The translations under genes and the position numbers were made by a program. From Channa striata (lineage: Eukaryota; Chordata; Actinopteri; Anabantiformes; Channidae): DNA of 64,000 nucleotides. Within the stretch, counting starts at the first letter, position 1; each line of letters starts with the position of its first letter. The DNA lies in NCBI GenBank assembly GCA_033026295.1, contig CM065173.1, positions 5,580,001 through 5,644,000 of the forward strand, read 5' to 3'. This document shows positions 58,391 to 64,000 of the stretch, one piece after another. Below the pieces are notes generated by a model. The model worked only from the letters and a program-made list of their open reading frames with translations, had not been told where the DNA came from and searched no databases.

Positions 58391-61300
58391 AGCTCAGTGT
58401 TGATCACCGACACAAACAGGTAGCCTAAGAGACAGCATTTAAAACAGACGCAACTGGATAATGCAACACTTTTTGTGGAATCTGCATTAGTCAGCGTTCC
58501 CAGGTTTGTGATGCCAAGAAGCTAACTGAGATCTTTAAATCTTTTATGTTCCATAAATGTAATAATTTGAGTCAGTAAAGTTTGTGCAGCAGGTTTGCAC
58601 ATTTTTATATTTACATCTTCTTACATATAGTCATTTTTACTTTTTAAATTATAAAAACTTCGATTCAGTTTATTTATCCTCTAGAGGCAATTTAAATGGG
58701 CAGAAGATTAGCTCATAAAACAATCAATCAGTCAATAGACACAAAATCAGCCCACACACTACAACAAACAACATTTATTGAACAAACAACTAAACACACA
58801 AACTTTACATAAACAAATAATTTTTTTTTTTGTGAGGTCATGTAGCTTTATTACCACTGGGTCAGTGTTCAGCAGGACCACTCTGGGGATGGAGATACAT
58901 TCCTAGCTGCTAAAGTTTTTATACATTTACATTACTTATCTGTAAAATCAATATTTTATTCTGCACTGCATCTCTTAAGTCAAGTTTTGAATGAAGGGGA
59001 ATCTTGAATCTTGAGTCGCCATTTTTTAGGCCAGGTCAAGAGATAAGGGCAAAAAATGTAAGTCTTAGGTCTTGAGAAACCTGTGGTCTTAAATTATTTT
59101 AATTATGCAAATGCAGAATCATGGTAACAACAATCAATAACCCCTACCGCAATTATTCTGTAAGTCCCAGGAAACAAAATGACATTCAGTCGTGATTGTC
59201 ATCATGCCTAATCAGTGTGGACACTCTGGATATTGGAGGAAGGAATCAGTTCCCCACAGTTTCTTCAATGCGCCAACGAGCTTCTGAGCACTGCTCTTTT
59301 TTACTGTTGTTGCTATTTCAGAAAACATGTCAACATGTTATTCAAGGAGGCAGACGATCTGAACCAAAGAATCCGCAGCATGAGAAACACACTAGTCACC
59401 CCACTTATTTCACCTGTCAGTATTTAAAGACTGCTGCCACTCTTTCCCTCTCCACCTTTTTTCCCTTTTTTCCACGAACGTGTCAAAACTCTTCAAACCC
59501 GCTGAGACGTTTTTCCAAGAAGCTCTGAACCACAATTTACCTTGTCGCAATCTTGAAATAAAGCTGCCTGGAGGCTTTTGTCTTTTCCTCTAAATGATAG
59601 TGAATAATCACTGGCGCCTGATTTTCAAAGGAGCCTTGCAATCAGCGCTGACTTCTAATGACGGCAGGTTGACAGACTGAATGTGCGGCGACTGAAGGAA
59701 ATCCAGTTCTGATGAATTAAGCTTCTCTCGTTGCTTTAATGGCTCCTTTTCATGTCGAGTTTCTGTCCACGTCAGCCCACGTTGTTTAACTGCAGCTTCT
59801 TCTTTGCGCTCTGAGCTGCTTTTAGAGTCTTTAAATTTAAAAGCACATACAGTATAGCTGACATGTGACTAAGGATTTGTCTTTATAAAGGCTTGGTACC
59901 ATAAAAACCCATTAACATCTAAACAGCTGTCGCTAAAATTAAACATCTGTGCAGTTTTTTCTTTCTCGTTCAAAGCGTAAACCAATGACATTCATGCCTT
60001 GTGCAAAAAATGACTGTGACACCAGTTACTTACGTAAAAGCCAAATATATAAATGAATCTCTTAATCATGGGGGCAAACAGACTGTAAGTGATTATAAGG
60101 ACAGGACTTCAAAATGTCACCCATTAAAGGAATAGGCTTTATTTCCCACATCCACAATAAAGTTATATAATGTGGGCACATTTGGGTCAGTACATGATGT
60201 CTGCAGCTGGTTCCAATGAAGGTGGGAGTAATGAGTATGGAGACACATGGGACATATAAAACCTTTACTTGATATTTCTTATATTTTGAAATGCTTTATA
60301 TCTAAAACAACCTTGATTGTGTATCATTATACAGTCTGTATTCAACATTCAGTGTTTTAGAACTGATGTACTATGTTTGGTGATGTCACAGAAGCAGTTT
60401 TACGTAAATAATGTCACAGAAGATCGATACAACTACTGCAAATACGTGGAAGTGGAAATTTCCTCACATTAAGCTACTGGTACTAATGTTAAAAATTCAA
60501 ACATTGTTGATGGGAGAAAATAAGAGTAAGACACAAGCAGGTTGTCCAGCGAACTCAGGTCGCTCTCATTCAGTGAATATTATCTTAGTCTACACACATT
60601 AATAATAAAGAATGACAATATAATAATCTTCTCAGTTAAACAACAATAAAATGGTTACAAGCAATAAAGACTTTAAAAATGCAGTTCACTTTATAAAGCA
60701 GACGGGCTTATTAGCAAAACCAACCTATTGGACGTCAGTCACCTGAGCCCTTCTGTTTCAGCACCACGGACAGCGGTCGTGAGAAATATTCACATTTTTT
60801 TTTTGAACTCTTTTCAAATACCAGTGCACGTGTTGTTTGCTCGGATTTTTACAGGCCTCTCATATTTTATCCCATGACATTATTTAACTTTACAATTAAG
60901 ATGTTGATGAGCTGCTTAGAGTCTGTTTCCAGGAAGAACAATATCAAGAGATACTTAAGAGTTGAATAGTTTTAAGACAAAGTGACCTCTCACCTTATAA
61001 GTGTTATGTATTTTTTAAATACATAATCATCAAGGAGACACAATTTAGCACAATTCAGCATCAAGAGCTCGTTCAGTTTTAGGTCACTAAGACACTATTG
61101 ATTAGCGTGTTGTTTCATAATATGTCCATTATTAGCTCAATGCACAATATGGACTATTGATTATTTGGACATTTACTTCATTGATTAGCGGTTGTGTGGG
61201 GATTATTGATCACACTGGGACCTTATTAAGTTTCTGCTCTAGACTCTGTCTCTCTATCACAACAAGTACTGCTCAGGTTATTATTATGTTTTCTTTACTG

Positions 61301-64000
61301 AGACAGACACTGTAGTCACTTATCTGACAGAGAGAAAATGAACAGTATACAGCAGGATTAGCTTTCCATTATTTTGAAGTTGTGTTGGTGTTTGTCTCAG
61401 TTACCCCTTCCTCAAAGTTTGAAAACCTCTGGCATTATTTTATTTGGTAGCTGAAATTATTTTATTTTGTATTCAATAGCAATGTTCGCAAGTGAATCAC
61501 AATTCATTTGCTATGTTCACTGGCTATTTATTTTTTTCCACTACAACTTGGTGTAGTGTAGTAGCAGTGGATTACTGTCCAGGAGAACACAAAGACACAA
61601 GATGTTTAGAAGATATCCAGATGAATTAATCAACTCTGACAACTTAAAGCTCATTTCATTTACATACAGATTTAAAAACACTTTGTACAGAACAAGAACT
61701 GTGGATTTTGGCCCCCATCACTTTTACTTTAAGAAGAGATCTGTCAAAGGCCAGTACGGACAGAAAGAATCACTACAGCAGCTAAGATCGATTTGAGTAA
61801 ATAATAAAATGAATTGCACTATCTGGCAAAAAAGGTCACATAATTTTCCTAAATTTAATTGTGTGGAGAGACATATGATTTTCCGTTCGCTAACATACAA
61901 TCAATAAGTTCATTTTGGAAGATCTGGAGTTTAATTTCTATCCCCTGTCCAAATGTGGCACGACTTGAATTTTGAAGTGATAATAAAAAACCCCAAACTT
62001 AGCTAAAACTAATAACCATCCAGCAGTTGCTTGAAATAATATGAGCCAAAAACTGTCTAAAAAACATAAATATCAGACAAAGTTCACTAAGTCTTTGCAT
62101 GAGCTCAGAGTGGTGAAGGGAGGAAGCACAAGGTGGAGTCAGGTGTTTAAATCTCCGTCTCTGCGCTCGTCATATTTACTGTGCAAATCATTTAACTAAT
62201 GCTGTTTATCCAGGAGAGATTAAGACATTCTGCAATCTCCCTGCACAAACACGTTGTGCGAGCGTGCACGTGTGAGCGTGTCGTACCCGAGTGTGTTTAG
62301 CTTTCAGATGAAAAATCCTGAACTTAATGACTTTGGAATATCTCACTCAACTTATACCACGGAGATTCAAGCCCCAGACTTTACAGATTTTTTTCTCTTT
62401 TTAAATCGTGTCATATTGTAGAAGAGTGGTTCAAAATTAAATTGTAGAGTCGTGAAAGTTCAAAAATCCCAATCCACATGTTTGATTTCATAAATAAATC
62501 AACACACAAAATGACGAGACAGGTTCGTTTGTTGACTGGGAGCGTTCTAAATACTCTATGAGGGCTAATGGCCTGTCTGCCTGTACCCAGAGGTCTCAGG
62601 CTTTTCTCGTGATCTATAAGGTATTTTTTTTGTTAGGTTGCTTTTAGTTTGGTTTACATGTTGCTGATGTTGGACTCGAAGCTGCTTTTTCACGTCAGCA
62701 GAGAACTCGCTCCTGCTTCTCTGCTAAATGTGAATCTGGACAACGCTCCTCTTTAGCTGTGAATTATGACGGTGGATGGCAGTGGGAGGGACTGGCTTTG
62801 ATTTCCTCTTTTCATGCCCGGCTGCCTGTCACCTTGTCTTCTCCTTTAAAGCTGTGCAGGACAGGAGTTTGGCAACTTTCAACATGAGGTGTGGGGAGGG
62901 GGGAAAGAGACAAAACATAAATAAGAGCGAGAAGAGAGTAGATGAGGGAATGTGTGCGCGGCGGATCAAAGCCACCTGGGACGGAGAGATAGAATTTAAG
63001 TCAGCCGCTAACAAATGATGCACGCAGCTAATGTGTGCCAGGAGAAAGAGACGAAGACAAACTCGGGACGGAGGACGGAAACAAGCCCGTTATCAGGGAT
63101 TAGAGCGAGGAGCTGAGCCTTTCAACAACTTCCTTTCAGCCCCAAAATGAAAACACAAAAGAGGAGACAGCGCTTTGGATGCTGAGAGTTTGAGCCCGAA
63201 CAGTTGGCCGTCATGTAGCAGATAAGCGCTGAACACCTTCTGTCGCCAGTGTCCATCAGAAGATGTGAGGTACTGACGTGCTCATGAGCAACACGCTGAA
63301 GCCCTTGGATGATTAAAGGACTCCTTTACACAGAGGCTTTCTGACCATGTTTCAAGTTAAAAAAAGTAGAAAGGAGTAGTAAATCTGCTGGTAATTACCT
63401 TAAGTGTTGGTAGTTGTGTTGACAGCTTTTGATTTCCAGAGCCTGTTCCTTTGTAACAAGGTGTTTAACAAGCAAACTTGCGGTGCCCTAAGAGTGTACA
63501 GATTGTTCCCCGTCATAATGAGGAACTCATCAGCCTGTAAAATAAAGCTTTAGCCAGTATTTATAATTAAATGTAATTTAAGCGTGACTGTTGTTGCACC
63601 ACAAAGAATCAGCACCTCGTCTGCCTCCACCCTTTGCAGCTAATAAAGATTCAATTAAACTCTTACACACATGTTGGTTTTCTGTCATGCCAGTTTGAGA
63701 AGGTTACGTGAAGGTTTTTTAACATTTTGCTGCACTGTGAAATTAGATGATCCTTTTCAGAGCCACCTGTCAATCCAACACGAAATCACAGACAACTGTT
63801 TTCAAGCCTGTAGTTTCTATACTCTGTTCCAAGTCAGTGGTGGAGTTTGGAAACTTGAAAGCAAGACATCGTTACAGCGTCATTACATATGCATTGCAAT
63901 GATGTAAAAGCTGCAAAAGTGCGAAAAAAAAACATCCATTTACTGGATGGTGGATGTTTGCTAATTCGTTTGGAAGAACAACTTGGTGCGCTACTCGTGT
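58391..64000. other. Unannotated non-coding stretch
   Basis: A 5.6-kb stretch with no supported gene, RNA or mobile element. An acceptor-like site lies at 59320 (see findings). The part at 62.9-63.2 kb is somewhat GC- and CpG-richer than its surroundings. Confidence 0.5.

Noticed and set aside
1..64000. CRISPR arrays, bacterial defence or phage systems, tRNA genes, rRNA
   Set aside because: No regularly spaced repeats, no bacterial-type gene layout, and the only tRNA-like sequences are SINE or repeat heads lacking cloverleaf integrity.

Overview
The window looks like intergenic or large-intron DNA from a teleost fish. The reasons are the types of dispersed repeat present: L2-type LINEs with a (TTGAA)n tail, tRNA-derived SINEs with a fish-type body, hAT-type miniature elements, and long (CA/GT)n tracts. 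The species cannot be fixed from sequence alone. I found no host protein-coding gene that I can support. Almost all open reading frames are short, overlap on both strands, and show no recognisable domain. The only protein similarity I recognise belongs to decayed retrotransposons.

Layout. At 0.1-0.33 kb there is a GC-rich stretch with a 47-codon ORF in good start context and a strong splice-donor sequence, perhaps an exon. From 1.5 to 4.0 kb lies a mosaic of L2-type LINE pieces: 3'UTR, ORF1 SGNH-hydrolase-like domain, ORF2 endonuclease start, RT core, and a second 3'UTR piece. A U2 snRNA pseudogene lies in reverse orientation among them. Decayed dispersed repeats follow at 4.5, 7.5, 11.0-11.85, 21.6-22.8 and 25.5 kb. 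A longer broken LINE (RT end through C-terminus and 3'UTR) lies at 26.25-27.42 kb, and a 5'-truncated LINE 3' end at 29.0 kb. Minus-strand LINE 3' pieces lie at 37.0, 53.0 and 57.7 kb.

DNA-transposon-like elements lie at 40.2 kb (degenerate inverted ends), 48.2 kb (hAT-like) and 55.3 kb (hAT-like, with an exact 8-bp target duplication). At 57.5-58.4 kb an L2 LINE has landed inside an older repeat, and the two halves of that repeat can be matched to copies at 11.0 and 21.6 kb. At 44.9-46.1 kb simple repeats are concentrated: GAT/GGT repeats, a 0.57-kb purine-rich tract, a 67-bp (AC)n, and a 16-bp minisatellite.

The rest is unannotated non-coding sequence. Two places stand out as possible cis-regulatory DNA: a cluster of five same-strand ATTAGC hexamers at 13.6-14.0 kb and a CpG-rich block at 34.35-34.57 kb next to a (GT)n tract. 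There are no operons, CRISPR arrays, phage genes or bacterial-type systems here, and I see no convincing undescribed system. The most unusual items are the LINE/U2 mosaic, the nested insertion, and the hAT element carrying two perfect CLEAR-type palindromes.
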